From NCBI RefSeq assembly GCF_902809855.1, contig NZ_CADDWJ010000001.1, positions 310,001-374,000 of the forward strand: a stretch of 64,000 nucleotides of DNA. Reading direction: 5' to 3'. The notes below the pieces were generated by a model. It was not told the origin of the DNA. It was given only the letters and a program-made list of their open reading frames with translations, and did no database searches. A program made the position numbers and the translations under genes. Shown piece by piece: positions 9,834-19,039 of the stretch (the stretch's first letter is position 1; each line of letters begins with the position of its first letter). The stretch is from Acinetobacter sp. Marseille-Q1618 (GTDB lineage Bacteria > Pseudomonadota > Gammaproteobacteria > Pseudomonadales > Moraxellaceae).

Positions 9834-10757
9834 TTGTCACTTAAAAATGACTATCCTGTGCAGTCAGCAGATTTGAAAACTGGTTTAATGCGTTTAAAGC
9901 AACGTCAGAGTAAGTTGACTGCATTTACAGTATTGAGTTGTGTGGTTTTTATCACAACAGCTTTAAGTTTGTTTATTCAGCAGGATGTGGTTTTTCATTT
10001 TTTAGGTTTAACACAAAATATTTCTCAACTGCATATTCCTTTAAGTGTTGATCAAAATTTACAGGCTTATGTTGATCAGCCAAATTATCTTATGAATTTA
10101 TTTTCATGGTTTGGATGGCTATTGCTAAAAGTCGTAGTGTCATTCATTGGCGCGTTTTTTATTGTAAGTTTTTTAAAGAAATTTCGTTTTTTCTTAGTGC
10201 GCTTTCAATCTTTTGTACTTAAGTTTGTGGCTTGGCTCATTGCATTTGCAGTTTTATGGGCAGGTTTAACTTATGTGCAATATGATTGGAAAGACAATGA
10301 ACAATCTGTCTATGAAAAACTGGTGCATTATGATCGTAATATTCAACAAAGTCATATTTTCCAGTATTTGCGCCAATCTGAAACAGCACAACCTGTACAA
10401 GCCTATTTGCTAGGACAAGCTGCATTATTGCATAAACCGCAAGATCAAGAGGTGGCAACAGCGTATGTTGCACAATTGGTTCAAGCTGAACGTACCGATC
10501 CACATTTTTTTGAATATGGTTTTAAGTCAGAACAATTATGGGCAATGCAACATGCGGTTTATGGAAAATCCGTTACAGCAAGTACTGAAAAATTACAGCC
10601 GCGTATTGAAAATGCACAGTATTGGTCCGCAATGATTCAAAAGGTTTTATTGGGTATTTCTATATTATTTTTGGTGTTAAGTCTTATTTTATATGCTTTA
10701 ACACAAAGATTTAAGCAACGAGTCATTCGTATTCAACGTCAAATTTATTTGGAATAA
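9834..10757 (+). CDS. Integral membrane protein encoded with TelA-family genes
   Basis: A 307-residue protein starting with TTG, supported by AGGAGA 7 bases upstream. Four hydrophobic segments are visible: about 28-48, 85-108, 116-140 and a last one about 277-297, with a loop of about 130 residues between the third and fourth, probably periplasmic. No recognisable enzyme motif. It follows the TelA-family gene by 17 bases; its likely role is membrane partner of the two soluble helical proteins, which is inference from context only. Confidence 0.65.
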   Translation: MSLKNDYPVQSADLKTGLMRLKQRQSKLTAFTVLSCVVFITTALSLFIQQDVVFHFLGLTQNISQLHIPLSVDQNLQAYVDQPNYLMNLFSWFGWLLLKVVVSFIGAFFIVSFLKKFRFFLVRFQSFVLKFVAWLIAFAVLWAGLTYVQYDWKDNEQSVYEKLVHYDRNIQQSHIFQYLRQSETAQPVQAYLLGQAALLHKPQDQEVATAYVAQLVQAERTDPHFFEYGFKSEQLWAMQHAVYGKSVTASTEKLQPRIENAQYWSAMIQKVLLGISILFLVLSLILYALTQRFKQRVIRIQRQIYLE

Positions 10758-10879
10758 TATTTTATAAATTTGGTTTTATGGTGAATTTTAGTACACTTTT
10801 AATTGTATAATCTCAAGAAAACTGAGTTTATAAAATGAAAAAATAACATGTTTATTTTAAAATATGAGTTTCAGAATGA

Positions 10880-11404
10880 TTATTTAATTTTTTGTGATTT
10901 CAATTTTTGCATAAACAGCGTTCCAATAACTGGGAGCCAAGGGAAAGTCAGTATTACAATATTCCATGTGTAAATATGAAGCGGAATAGATTTTTCTGAA
11001 TTAAACATTCCCCACCAAATCAACTCTAATAAGATAATCATAAACAATACACTGAGGATAATGCTTGGCATAAAATGGGTGGTTTTCTTCTGGATTTTCT
11101 GAAATATGTGATGTATACACATGAATGTGGCAATGAAAAAAATGTGTCCTAGAAGAAAACTAAAAATTACTAAAAATGGTGAAATCAGTATAATTATGGC
11201 TTCTCCGAGTACAGCTGAACCATTAGCATTATTCTGTCCTAAATCTATAATAAATATGAACCATACAAATGGTAGTAAGCAAATTGCGATCTAACGCTTT
11301 ATAAATAGGTGAATTGCAGTATTTTTATATTTTTGATCATATCTCGACATTATTAAAATAATTGAAATTGCAAAAAAGAAAGTAATATAAAGAAAAGTAG
11401 ACAT
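10880..11404 (-). pseudogene. Small membrane protein gene interrupted by an in-frame TAG
   Basis: Reading the minus strand from an ATG at 11404 gives MSTFLYITFFFAISIILIM..., 37 codons, then TAG (plus-strand positions 11291-11293), after which the same frame stays open for another 136 codons to a stop at 10880. Both parts are strongly hydrophobic (about four to five membrane segments in total). After the stop there is no start codon until an ATG at 11122, which would give only the last 80 residues. This looks like a single ~173-residue membrane protein gene broken by one nonsense change. No clear ribosome site precedes 11404. Family not recognised. Confidence 0.5.
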
Positions 11405-11504
11405 AGACAATGATTCAAAGAATATTGCAATGATAATCCTGTATTAGTGTCAATTTAGCGTGAAGTGAATGTGAAATGATTGTGATTCTTGGATAGAGTG
11501 AGCA

Positions 11505-11533
11505 ATAAAAAACCCGCCTAAGCGGGTTTAATT
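11505..11533 (-). terminator. Rho-independent terminator of purD
   Basis: Stem AACCCGC/GCGGGTT followed on the minus strand by TTTTTTATT, starting about 20 bases after the purD stop. Confidence 0.88.
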
Positions 11534-11548
11534 TTTATACGGAAATGA

Positions 11549-12832
11549 TTAAGCATTTTCACGTGCAATCGCACGGTAACCAATATCTTTACGGTATTGA
11601 ACACCATCAAAAGTCACTTTTTCACAAAGTTCAAGCGCTTTTGCTTGTGCTTCACCAATGGTATGACCTAAAGCAGTCACGCAAAGTACACGACCACCCG
11701 CAGTTACGATGTCACCATTCTCAAGTGCTTTCGTACCTGCGTGAAATACTTTGGCATCAGTCATTTTGGTGTCTAAACCTGAAATCACATCACCATTGCT
11801 AGAGGTTTCAGGGTAGCCTTTAGATGCAAGTACAATACCTACAGTTTTACGCTCATCCCATTCAGCTTCAGCAGGTAAATTGCCTTCAATGCCAGCTTCA
11901 ACCAAATCAACCAATGATGATTTTAAGCGCATCATGATTGGTTGAGTTTCAGGGTCGCCAAAACGACAGTTGAATTCGATCACTTTGGGTTGACCTTGTT
12001 CATCAATCATTAAGCCTGCATACAAGAAACCTGTATAAACATGTCCATCTTTTTTCATGCCTTCAACCGTTGGACGCATGACTTCATCCATGGTTTTTTT
12101 GAAAACGTCTGAAGTCACAACTGGAGCAGGAGAGTACGCACCCATACCGCCAGTGTTTGGACCTTGGTCACCTTCAAAGATACGTTTATGATCTTGCGAA
12201 GTCGCCATTGGTAAAATATTGTCGCCATCAATCATACAAATGAAAGATGCTTCTTCACCTGCAAGGAATTCTTCGATCACAACACGAGAGCCAGCATCAC
12301 CAAATTTGTTGCCTGCAAGCATGTCGTCAATCGCATCAAATGCTTCTTGATTAGTCATTGCAACAATGACGCCTTTACCTGCAGCAAGACCATCTGCCTT
12401 GATCACAATAGGCGCACCATTTTTCTCTACAAATGCTTTCGCTGTATCTACTTCTGTAAACACATCATAGAAAGCAGTCGGGATGTTATGGCGTTTTAAG
12501 AAATGCTTGGCAAATGCTTTGGAACCTTCAAGTTGTGCGGCATATTGTGTTGGTCCCCAAATTTTAAGACCCGCTGCACGACCTGCATCCACGACACCAT
12601 TTACCAAAGGTGCTTCTGGACCAACAATGACTAAATCAATTGCATTATTTTTTGCGAAATCGATGATTGCAGGATTATCAAGAATATCTAAGGCAACATT
12701 TTCACATTTATGTTCAGTTGCAGTTCCAGCATTACCTGGTGCAACAAAAACTTTTGTTACTTTTTCATCTTGTGCAATTTTCCATGCAAGCGCATGTTCA
12801 CGACCACCACTACCCAAAACTAAAATGTTCAT
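11549..12832 (-). CDS. purD: Phosphoribosylamine-glycine ligase PurD (GAR synthetase)
   Basis: Joins glycine to phosphoribosylamine with ATP, the second step of purine synthesis. The 427-residue length is standard. It begins MNILVLGSGGREHALAWKI, the N-terminal nucleotide-binding fold of GARS, and carries ATP-grasp motifs including VIKADGLAAGKGVIVA and the metal-binding EFNCRFGDPETQ (about residues 290-300). It follows purH on the same strand with a 161-base spacer that holds a C/G-block repeat, and it ends at its own terminator. Confidence 0.97.
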   Translation of the reverse strand: MNILVLGSGGREHALAWKIAQDEKVTKVFVAPGNAGTATEHKCENVALDILDNPAIIDFAKNNAIDLVIVGPEAPLVNGVVDAGRAAGLKIWGPTQYAAQLEGSKAFAKHFLKRHNIPTAFYDVFTEVDTAKAFVEKNGAPIVIKADGLAAGKGVIVAMTNQEAFDAIDDMLAGNKFGDAGSRVVIEEFLAGEEASFICMIDGDNILPMATSQDHKRIFEGDQGPNTGGMGAYSPAPVVTSDVFKKTMDEVMRPTVEGMKKDGHVYTGFLYAGLMIDEQGQPKVIEFNCRFGDPETQPIMMRLKSSLVDLVEAGIEGNLPAEAEWDERKTVGIVLASKGYPETSSNGDVISGLDTKMTDAKVFHAGTKALENGDIVTAGGRVLCVTALGHTIGEAQAKALELCEKVTFDGVQYRKDIGYRAIARENA

Positions 12833-12938
12833 CTACAAATCCCTTAAAGAAAAGAATCCCACCTTGCGAAGCCATGCTTCTCACCCTATAAAAAAGAGGG
12901 GTTTCACCAATAAAAACATACTTTTATTTGTGAAAAGT

Positions 12939-12970
12939 CCCCCTTTTTACAAAGGGGGATTTAGGGGGAT
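12939..12970. repeat. Poly-C/poly-G palindromic repeat in the purH-purD spacer
   Basis: CCCCCTTT and AAAGGGGG arms around a short TTAC loop, followed by a further GGATTTAGGGGGA copy. A similar but not identical element (GGGGA blocks, CCCCTTTTAAAAGGGG) lies at 54850-54908. These look like dispersed intergenic REP-type sequences; no coding potential is seen. It could form an RNA hairpin between the two purine genes. Confidence 0.6.
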
Positions 12971-12993
12971 TAATAAATACGATTTCTAATTCA

Positions 12994-14568
12994 TTAGTGA
13001 CGGAAATGGCGCATTCCTGTGAAGACCATTGCAATACCAGCTTCATCAGCAGCAGCAATGGTTTCTTCATCACGCATAGAACCACCCGGTTGAATGATGC
13101 ATTTAATACCAGCTTTCGCTGCGTTATCAATACCATCACGGAATGGGAAGAATGCATCCGATGCCATAACAGCACCCTCAACCACTAGACCAGCATGTTC
13201 AGCTTTGATCGCAGCAATACGTGCAGAGTTTACGCGGCTCATTTGACCTGCACCAACGCCAATGGTTTGACGATTTTTCGCATACACAATGGCATTTGAC
13301 TTCACATATTTTGCAACTTTCCAAGCAAAGATGAGATCATCAATTTCTTGTTCGGTTGGTGCACGTTTCGTCACAACTTTTAGATCATCTTTAGTGATCA
13401 TACCTAAGTCTTGATCTTGAACCAGTAAACCACCGTTGACACGTTTGTAATCAAGTTGTGCTTTGCGCTCATCAATTTTTGGTAATTCGCCACAGACAAG
13501 TACACGAACATTTTTCTTCGCACCAGTCACTTCAAGTACGCCATCCGCGATACTTGGTGCAATGATCACTTCAACGAATTGACGATCAACAATGGCTTGT
13601 GCAGTTGCAACGTCTAATTCACGGTTGAACGCAATGATGCCACCGAAAGCTGATTCAGGATCCGTTGCATAAGCAAGGTCGTAAGCCGCTTGGATACCAT
13701 CTAACGATACAGCAACACCACATGGGTTTGCGTGTTTTACGATCACACAAGCAGGTTTGGCGAATGATTTAACACATTCAAGCGCTGCATCGGTATCTGC
13801 GATATTGTTATAAGACAGTTCTTTACCTTGAAGTTGTTTCGCAGTTGAAACAGATGCTTCTGTCGCAGTTGATTCTACATAGAAAGCTGCAGACTGATGT
13901 GGGTTTTCACCGTAACGTAAATCTTGTGCTTTGTTGAGTTGTGTATTGAACGTACGTGGAAACTGATCAGCTTCACCTTGTTCTTTACCCACACGAGCGC
14001 CTAAGTAAGACGCAATCATACCGTCGTATTGTGCTGTATGTTCAAATGCTTTCACCGCTAAATCAAAACGCGTTGCATGGGATAAAGTAGCATTTGCTTT
14101 TAATTCATCAATGACCGTTGCATAGTCAGAAGCATTGACCACGATGCCAACAGATGCATGGTTTTTCGCCGCCGCACGCACCATGGTTGGCCCACCGATG
14201 TCGATATTTTCGATTGCATCAGCAAGTGAACAGTTTGGTTTAGCGACAGTTGCAGCAAACGGATAAAGATTTACCACAACTAAATCGATCGCATCGATGT
14301 TATGTTCTGCCATCACAGCTTCATCTAGACCACGGCGAGCTAGAATCCCTCCATGAATTTTCGGATGTAGTGTTTTCACACGACCATCCATCATTTCTGG
14401 AAAACCAGTATGCTCTGAAACTTCAACGACAGTAACATTGTTGTCTTTTAGCAACTTGTATGTACCACCTGTAGATAAAATTTCCACCCCAAGAGCAGCA
14501 AGGTTTTGGGCAAATTCAACGATTCCAGTTTTATCTGAAACAGAGATTAAAGCGCGTTTAATAGTCAT
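12994..14568 (-). CDS. purH: Bifunctional AICAR formyltransferase / IMP cyclohydrolase PurH
   Basis: Catalyses the last two steps of IMP synthesis. The N-terminal MGS-like cyclohydrolase domain starts [19 protein letters not shown] and carries HGGILARR; the C-terminal formyltransferase domain carries KHANPCGVA and [13 protein letters not shown] chose the ATG at 14568 (524 residues) over a TTG four codons upstream because it matches the family N-terminus. fis ends about 95 bases upstream with a terminator between, and purD follows downstream. Confidence 0.96.
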   Translation of the reverse strand: MTIKRALISVSDKTGIVEFAQNLAALGVEILSTGGTYKLLKDNNVTVVEVSEHTGFPEMMDGRVKTLHPKIHGGILARRGLDEAVMAEHNIDAIDLVVVNLYPFAATVAKPNCSLADAIENIDIGGPTMVRAAAKNHASVGIVVNASDYATVIDELKANATLSHATRFDLAVKAFEHTAQYDGMIASYLGARVGKEQGEADQFPRTFNTQLNKAQDLRYGENPHQSAAFYVESTATEASVSTAKQLQGKELSYNNIADTDAALECVKSFAKPACVIVKHANPCGVAVSLDGIQAAYDLAYATDPESAFGGIIAFNRELDVATAQAIVDRQFVEVIIAPSIADGVLEVTGAKKNVRVLVCGELPKIDERKAQLDYKRVNGGLLVQDQDLGMITKDDLKVVTKRAPTEQEIDDLIFAWKVAKYVKSNAIVYAKNRQTIGVGAGQMSRVNSARIAAIKAEHAGLVVEGAVMASDAFFPFRDGIDNAAKAGIKCIIQPGGSMRDEETIAAADEAGIAMVFTGMRHFRH

Positions 14569-14629
14569 GATCTTCGTCAACAGTTCTTAAGTCTAGAGAT
14601 TTAAACAAATAGGCAAAACGTAGGTAAAA

Positions 14630-14659
14630 AAAATGCCCACGTAAGCCGTGAGCATTTTA
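14630..14659 (-). terminator. Rho-independent terminator between fis and purH
   Basis: On the minus strand AAATGCTCACG pairs with CGTGGGCATTT, followed by a run of T. It lies a few bases after the fis stop and upstream of purH, so it separates the two transcripts, at least partly. Confidence 0.85.
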
Positions 14660-14663
14660 TCAT

Positions 14664-14933
14664 TTATTCACTCATTAAACCGTGAGCTTTTAACTTTTTA
14701 CGCAAAGTCCCACGGTTAAGGCCTAGAATTTCAGCAGCACGTGTTTGATTACCGCGAGTATATTCTAAAACAACAGATAAAAGAGGTTTCTCCATTTCTG
14801 CTAGCACCATGTCGTACACTTGAGATGGTTGCTCACCTTGCAATTGTGCAAAATAGTGACGAACTGCGCGATCTACGTGAATACGAAGAGCGACATCAGA
14901 TTGTGCAGTAAAAATAGGAGATTTGCTATTCAT
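14664..14933 (-). CDS. fis: DNA-binding protein Fis
   Basis: Nucleoid-associated DNA-bending protein acting as a dimer in rRNA transcription, recombination and growth-phase control. It has 89 residues, near the E. coli size of 98. The C-terminal helix-turn-helix is clear: [19 protein letters not shown] (about residues 65-83), with the family-typical [11 protein letters not shown]. In enterobacteria fis follows dusB; here it follows a DUF3426 gene and prmA, with dusB absent. The 370-base upstream spacer with hairpins probably holds its control region. Confidence 0.95.
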   Translation of the reverse strand: MNSKSPIFTAQSDVALRIHVDRAVRHYFAQLQGEQPSQVYDMVLAEMEKPLLSVVLEYTRGNQTRAAEILGLNRGTLRKKLKAHGLMSE

Positions 14934-15306
14934 GCGAGTTAATCCGAAAATCAGATACTACTTGGATAAAGTAATATAAATGTGGTCTAAAAAATATTGA
15001 GCTCCGTTTTAGATCCTAAAACGGTTGGCTCTAAAACTAGGAACAATTAGCTTGCCACAACTTACACAATTGAGCGAAAAATAAGCGTAACAATACATTA
15101 ATAATTGTTACAGATCGCTTTAAAACAAAAATAATCCCTGATGCGCAAAATGATGGATTAAGCACATGGACAAGACTGTATTTGTTGTGAAAAATTGCGA
15201 GGAGTTTGTGGTACAAAGCTTTCGTGGCGCGTATGATACCATTGTCTAAGAAAAAGTGAGCAAGAAAACTACATTTTTTTTAATTTTTTTATAGTTTTTT
15301 TCAATC
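14934..15306. other. 373-base spacer upstream of fis with two inverted repeats
   Basis: No convincing gene. It holds a strong hairpin at 14999-15031 (CCGTTTTAG arms, flanked by GAGC/GCTC) and a perfect 8-base inverted repeat GTAACAAT...ATTGTTAC at 15087-15111. On the minus strand the first hairpin is followed by ATTTTTTAG, so it may end the prmA-DUF3426 transcript or lie in the fis leader. Confidence 0.6.
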
Positions 15307-16182
15307 TTAAGGGTGAATAATTTCTAATTCCCAACTGTCAATACTATTTTTCTGAATCGGAAGTTCAAATTTAAATGCATAAGGACTATTTTGGGGAATA
15401 CGTTTAATTCCAGATAAGCTATTCACTAAATAGTCTTGTGCAGACACAATAAAGGTTTTAATTTTTGTATTGTCTTTATATACAGTCACTTTGATCAGTG
15501 GTAATTCTAAACTTTTGGAAAACTGATTGAGTAATTGTCCAGAAAATTCTGTTTCTTGGGGATTGAGTGCTTTAACTTGGAGATTTTTAATTTGAATCTG
15601 TTTATAACGTTGATCGATGGTTTCACAGCGTAGTACAGAACAGGTTTGTGTAAAAATACTATTCAAAATAGGATAGCGGTCTAAGAGATTAGGGTTAAAC
15701 CATAATATTTGAAAACTGAGAATAGAAACCAACGCAATATTAATCAATGTCCACATCACATAATACAAGCGTGTTTTTTGGATGTGTTGATGGGGTTGTT
15801 GGTGATGATGGGTGGCTAAATGTAAAGAAGGAAACACATTAACTGCGCTATCTTCAACAAATTTCAATGTATTTAAATAAGTGCGTAGATCAATATTAGA
15901 GTTTTGAATTTTACGATTAAAAAACTCAGTAATCGTTTCATGTCCAATATTAAACTGGGATAAATCACTTGTTGCTACTTGATTAAAAGAAACTGGAGCA
16001 TCTGTAGTTGTTGCAGATGTATTTTGATCTGGGTCTGTAGAGGTCTGTACTAAGTTCAATAAAGCATTAAATTCAGTTGAACATTTGGGACAACAAACCA
16101 TACCTTCAGCAATTGTAAGTTGCATGACAGAAACTTTATATAAAGTTAAGCAATCTGGGCAGCGGGTTTGTTTATCACTCAT
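15307..16182 (-). CDS. Zinc-ribbon and DUF3426 domain membrane protein
   Basis: Function unknown. I start it at ATG 16182 (MSDKQTRCPDC), because the family begins with an MJ0042-type zinc ribbon; a longer frame reaches 16239 inside prmA. Two CxxC pairs (CPDC at about 8-11 and CPKC at about 33-36) would bind zinc. A transmembrane helix (about 165-185) divides a cytoplasmic part from a C-terminal DUF3426 domain of about 120 residues, predicted outside the inner membrane. The gene is 20 bases downstream of prmA, a conserved pairing in Moraxellaceae and pseudomonads as far as I recall. Confidence 0.85.
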   Translation of the reverse strand: MSDKQTRCPDCLTLYKVSVMQLTIAEGMVCCPKCSTEFNALLNLVQTSTDPDQNTSATTTDAPVSFNQVATSDLSQFNIGHETITEFFNRKIQNSNIDLRTYLNTLKFVEDSAVNVFPSLHLATHHHQQPHQHIQKTRLYYVMWTLINIALVSILSFQILWFNPNLLDRYPILNSIFTQTCSVLRCETIDQRYKQIQIKNLQVKALNPQETEFSGQLLNQFSKSLELPLIKVTVYKDNTKIKTFIVSAQDYLVNSLSGIKRIPQNSPYAFKFELPIQKNSIDSWELEIIHP

Positions 16183-16202
16183 AAGCTCATCATTTCTTCT
16201 AT

Positions 16203-17105
16203 TTAAGCTTGATGACGTTTTCCAGAAATACGACACCAATTTTCATCACGTTTTTCGACCTCTACTATATCAAAAAACTGAGAATAAACATCAGAAACAT
16301 CAGATACTTGCTCTTCAATTACACCTGCAAGTGCGAACTCTCCCTCAGGTTTAATTAAAGTTGAGAACTCTTCCGCAAGCATCATCAAAGGGCCTGCCAA
16401 AATGTTTGCTACAAATACATCTGCTTTTTGACCTGCAAGTTCTTGGTTAAACGCTTCAGGTAAGCCAACATAGAGTCGATCTAGGACACCATTTAGCTCT
16501 GCATTTTGTTGTGTCGCTAAAACAGCTTGTGGGTCGATATCGGTTGCATATGCTTTTTTAGCCCCTAACAGTAGTGCTGCAACTGCTAAAATGCCTGAAC
16601 CACAACCATAGTCGATCACGATTTTATCTTTAACATCGGTTTGACCTAACCATTGTAAGCATAAGAATGTCGAAGCATGATTGCCTGTACCGAAAGCAAG
16701 ACCTGGATCAAGTTTGATATTCACTGCATCTGCTTCAGGCGCTTCCATCCACTCAGGTACAATCCAATATTTCTCAGCGATTTGAATGGGCTCATAAGCA
16801 TCCATCCAAGTGCGTTCCCATTCTTGGTCTTCTAAAAACTCACTACGCATCGGTTCGGTTGGAAGCTGAGTACGAATAAATGTTTCTAAAGCAGCAACAT
16901 CAATTTCCTCATCATCTTCTTGCGCATAAATGCCAGTAACAATGACTTTGTTCCAAAGTGGTGTTTCACCTGGAAGTGGTTCTAACAAATCTTGGTTTTC
17001 AGCATCATCTAAAGTCACACTGACTGCGCCCAATGAACTAAGTAATGTTTCAGTAAAGTCAACTTGTGACTTCTCAACAGTAATATGAATTTGTAACCAC
17101 TTCAC
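16203..17105 (-). CDS. prmA: Ribosomal protein L11 methyltransferase PrmA
   Basis: SAM-dependent trimethylation of ribosomal protein L11. It has 300 residues and begins with GTG ([14 protein letters not shown]). The N-terminal L11-recognition domain is followed by the substrate-loop motif [14 protein letters not shown] and the SAM-binding motif [15 protein letters not shown] (about residues 165-180), then [10 protein letters not shown], the PrmA equivalent of the NPPY-like motif. It is the first gene of a minus-strand group with the DUF3426 gene. Confidence 0.95.
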   Translation of the reverse strand: MKWLQIHITVEKSQVDFTETLLSSLGAVSVTLDDAENQDLLEPLPGETPLWNKVIVTGIYAQEDDEEIDVAALETFIRTQLPTEPMRSEFLEDQEWERTWMDAYEPIQIAEKYWIVPEWMEAPEADAVNIKLDPGLAFGTGNHASTFLCLQWLGQTDVKDKIVIDYGCGSGILAVAALLLGAKKAYATDIDPQAVLATQQNAELNGVLDRLYVGLPEAFNQELAGQKADVFVANILAGPLMMLAEEFSTLIKPEGEFALAGVIEEQVSDVSDVYSQFFDIVEVEKRDENWCRISGKRHQA

Positions 17106-17170
17106 GATGTAGAACCTAATTTATTTTCATCAAAGCAATATTGTAGCCCAATCGAATCTGATTCACAGCG

Positions 17171-17204
17171 AAAAATAAGAGAATACTGAGATTCTCTTAT
17201 TTTC
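17171..17204 (-). terminator. Hairpin after the BASS transporter
   Basis: AAAATAAGAGAAT and ATTCTCTTATTTT arms with a short loop; on the minus strand it ends in TATTTTT. It lies about 38 bases beyond the stop of the transporter at 17242 and before prmA. Confidence 0.7.
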
Positions 17205-17241
17205 TGGAAAATACATTTCCTTGCTACTGTGCGATATTGAA

Positions 17242-18132
17242 CTATTTATTTTCAACCAAAGAGGGGGTAGGTAGTTGAATAGGATTAAATTTATTTAATA
17301 ACATGCCAAACACTGCAGCGAAAACATACATAAATATAGAATACACTGCTGCTGGCATGGCAATAGTTGTATTAGCAAGTACAGTAAGTGCTAAAGTCAT
17401 CGCTAATGTACTGTTATGAATGCCAATTTCAAAAGCACAAGCACGTGCTTGTGCACTGTTAATACCCAATAAACGTGGCACAAAGTAACCAATCATCAAA
17501 CTGGCTATGCAGAATAAAACAGTGGCTAAACCGACTTGTGTTAAATATTCTAAAATTTGATGTCGTTCCTTGATAATTGCGCCGATGATAATCAGCACTA
17601 AAAACAGCACCGCAAAAATCCGCAGAGGCTTATTCAGTTTTTCTGTGAAATGTGGAGCAAAATGTCGAATCAACATTCCAATACAAACAGGGACAATGAT
17701 AATGGCAAATACTTGTAAAATTTTGCTGAATTGGAGGGTAATTTGCTGACCGTCATTCATAAAATGTTGAATTGCAAAATTAACAATGATTGGTAAAGTA
17801 AAGGCTGCAATGACAGAGTTTATTGCAGTTAGGGTAATATTGAGTGCAATATCACCTTTAAATAAATAGCTAAATAAATTGGCGGTACTTCCACCGGGTG
17901 ATGCAGCCAGCAACATCAAACCGACTGCCAATAAGGGCGGTAAAGCCAAAATTTTACATAAAATAAAAGCGATGCCGACCAATAACACCAATTGACAAAA
18001 TAAAGCAATCAGCACTGCTTTGGGATGTTTACCGACACGTGCAAAATCTTTTAAGGTTAACTCTAAACCTAGACCAATCATAATGATGGCAAGGGCTAGT
18101 GGTAACATAATCGTGATTATTCCTGAATCCAT
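17242..18132 (-). CDS. Bile acid:sodium symporter family transporter
   Basis: A 296-residue inner-membrane protein with about nine to ten hydrophobic helices. The Gly-rich segment LLAASPGGSTANLFSYLFKGD (about residues 76-96) and the later EIGIHNSTLAMTLAL (about 233-247) are the two conserved crossover regions of the BASS fold that bind sodium and substrate. Family members carry bile acids, pantoate, pyruvate and other organic anions; the substrate here cannot be told. It is a single-gene unit with a terminator on its 3' side. Confidence 0.87.
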   Translation of the reverse strand: MDSGIITIMLPLALAIIMIGLGLELTLKDFARVGKHPKAVLIALFCQLVLLVGIAFILCKILALPPLLAVGLMLLAASPGGSTANLFSYLFKGDIALNITLTAINSVIAAFTLPIIVNFAIQHFMNDGQQITLQFSKILQVFAIIIVPVCIGMLIRHFAPHFTEKLNKPLRIFAVLFLVLIIIGAIIKERHQILEYLTQVGLATVLFCIASLMIGYFVPRLLGINSAQARACAFEIGIHNSTLAMTLALTVLANTTIAMPAAVYSIFMYVFAAVFGMLLNKFNPIQLPTPSLVENK

Positions 18133-18297
18133 AACGCTTCCTTTTTGTTGTTTTATATCTTCCTTGTTTTAGCCTAAACGATTTCTAGAAAAGTGGAATA
18201 AAAAAATGCAATAAAAACGTAAGTATAAGTGAAATAAAATTTTTTATTTTATCAGCCTAGTTATATTGATATCACCGCATCAAAATTATAAGCCCAT

Positions 18298-18331
18298 AAA
18301 AAAGCGATCAACCTAAGTTGATCGCTTTTTT
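18298..18331 (-). terminator. Rho-independent terminator, probably bidirectional
   Basis: AAAAAGCGATCAAC and GTTGATCGCTTTTT arms with A/T tracts on both sides. It lies after the stop of the exported repeat protein at 18378, and could serve either strand. Confidence 0.85.
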
Positions 18332-18377
18332 AGCATCATTTATAAAATATAGATTTTATAAATTTTAGCTTTAGCTT

Positions 18378-18800
18378 TTATTGTGCTTGAGCAGGTGCTT
18401 CTACAGCCGCTTCAGGATTGGCTTGTTGAGTTTGCTCAGCTGTTGCAGGTGCAGCTTCAGGCGCTGCTTGTTGAGTTTGTTCAGTTGCTGCTGGAGCTGG
18501 TTCTGCTGCTGGTACATTTTCTACAGCAGTTGGTTCAGCTTGTACTGCAGCTGATGCACCTGCTGGAGGCGCTGGGAAAGTAAATTGTAATTTACCATTT
18601 TCATTTGGCTCACAAGTACCATTGAAGGTTACGCCTTTGTTGGCATAAACCACCCAATCCCCTTGTTTTTTGTTTTTACAAACTTGAATTTGTTTGTTGA
18701 TTTCAGCTTTACTTGAGTTTTCATCTGCTGCATGAGCGAATGAGAAAGCAAAAGAACTAAATAATGTTGCAGCCAATATTTTTGACATCGTATTTTTCAT
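18378..18800 (-). CDS. Small exported protein with Ala/Pro/Gln-rich tail repeats
   Basis: A 140-residue exported protein of unknown function. The start at 18800 is supported by AAAGGAA 8 bases upstream; an upstream extension to 18983 has no such site. The signal peptide ends FSFAHA/ADENS. The mature part has a compact domain with two Cys (VCKNKK and GTCEPNE), probably a disulfide, and then a low-complexity tail containing two near-identical units built on EQTQQAAPEAAPAT. The tail resembles the flexible Pro/Ala linkers of periplasmic proteins. It is transcribed away from mnmG, with the shared promoter region between 18801 and 19039. Confidence 0.75.
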   Translation of the reverse strand: MKNTMSKILAATLFSSFAFSFAHAADENSSKAEINKQIQVCKNKKQGDWVVYANKGVTFNGTCEPNENGKLQFTFPAPPAGASAAVQAEPTAVENVPAAEPAPAATEQTQQAAPEAAPATAEQTQQANPEAAVEAPAQAQ

Positions 18801-18998
18801 GACAAGATTCCTTTTACTTGTTAGTAATGAATTGATGGTTGAAAAAATGCGTTCGAAAATTATACTACTGAAAATCTTGGAAAAATTAAACCGAGTTATA
18901 TGTGAGTACTGATACAAAATGTCAAGATATGTAATATTGGCATAAAAACAGCTAAACAAATTTTGTAAAACATCATCAAACATATAATAAAAACTTGC

Positions 18999-19004
18999 TA
19001 TAAT
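18999..19004 (+). promoter_or_regulatory. Extended -10 promoter element for mnmG
   Basis: TGCTATAAT, a consensus -10 with the extended TG, 36 bases before the mnmG ATG. No good -35 box is seen at 17 bases, as expected when the extended -10 compensates. Confidence 0.5.
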
Positions 19005-19039
19005 ATGCGGTCATTATTTTTATCTCTCAATTTACCACT

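Noticed and set aside
15166..15249. 27-residue plus-strand open frame downstream of the DUF3426 gene
   Set aside because: No ribosome site before its ATG and no transcript context; better explained as chance.
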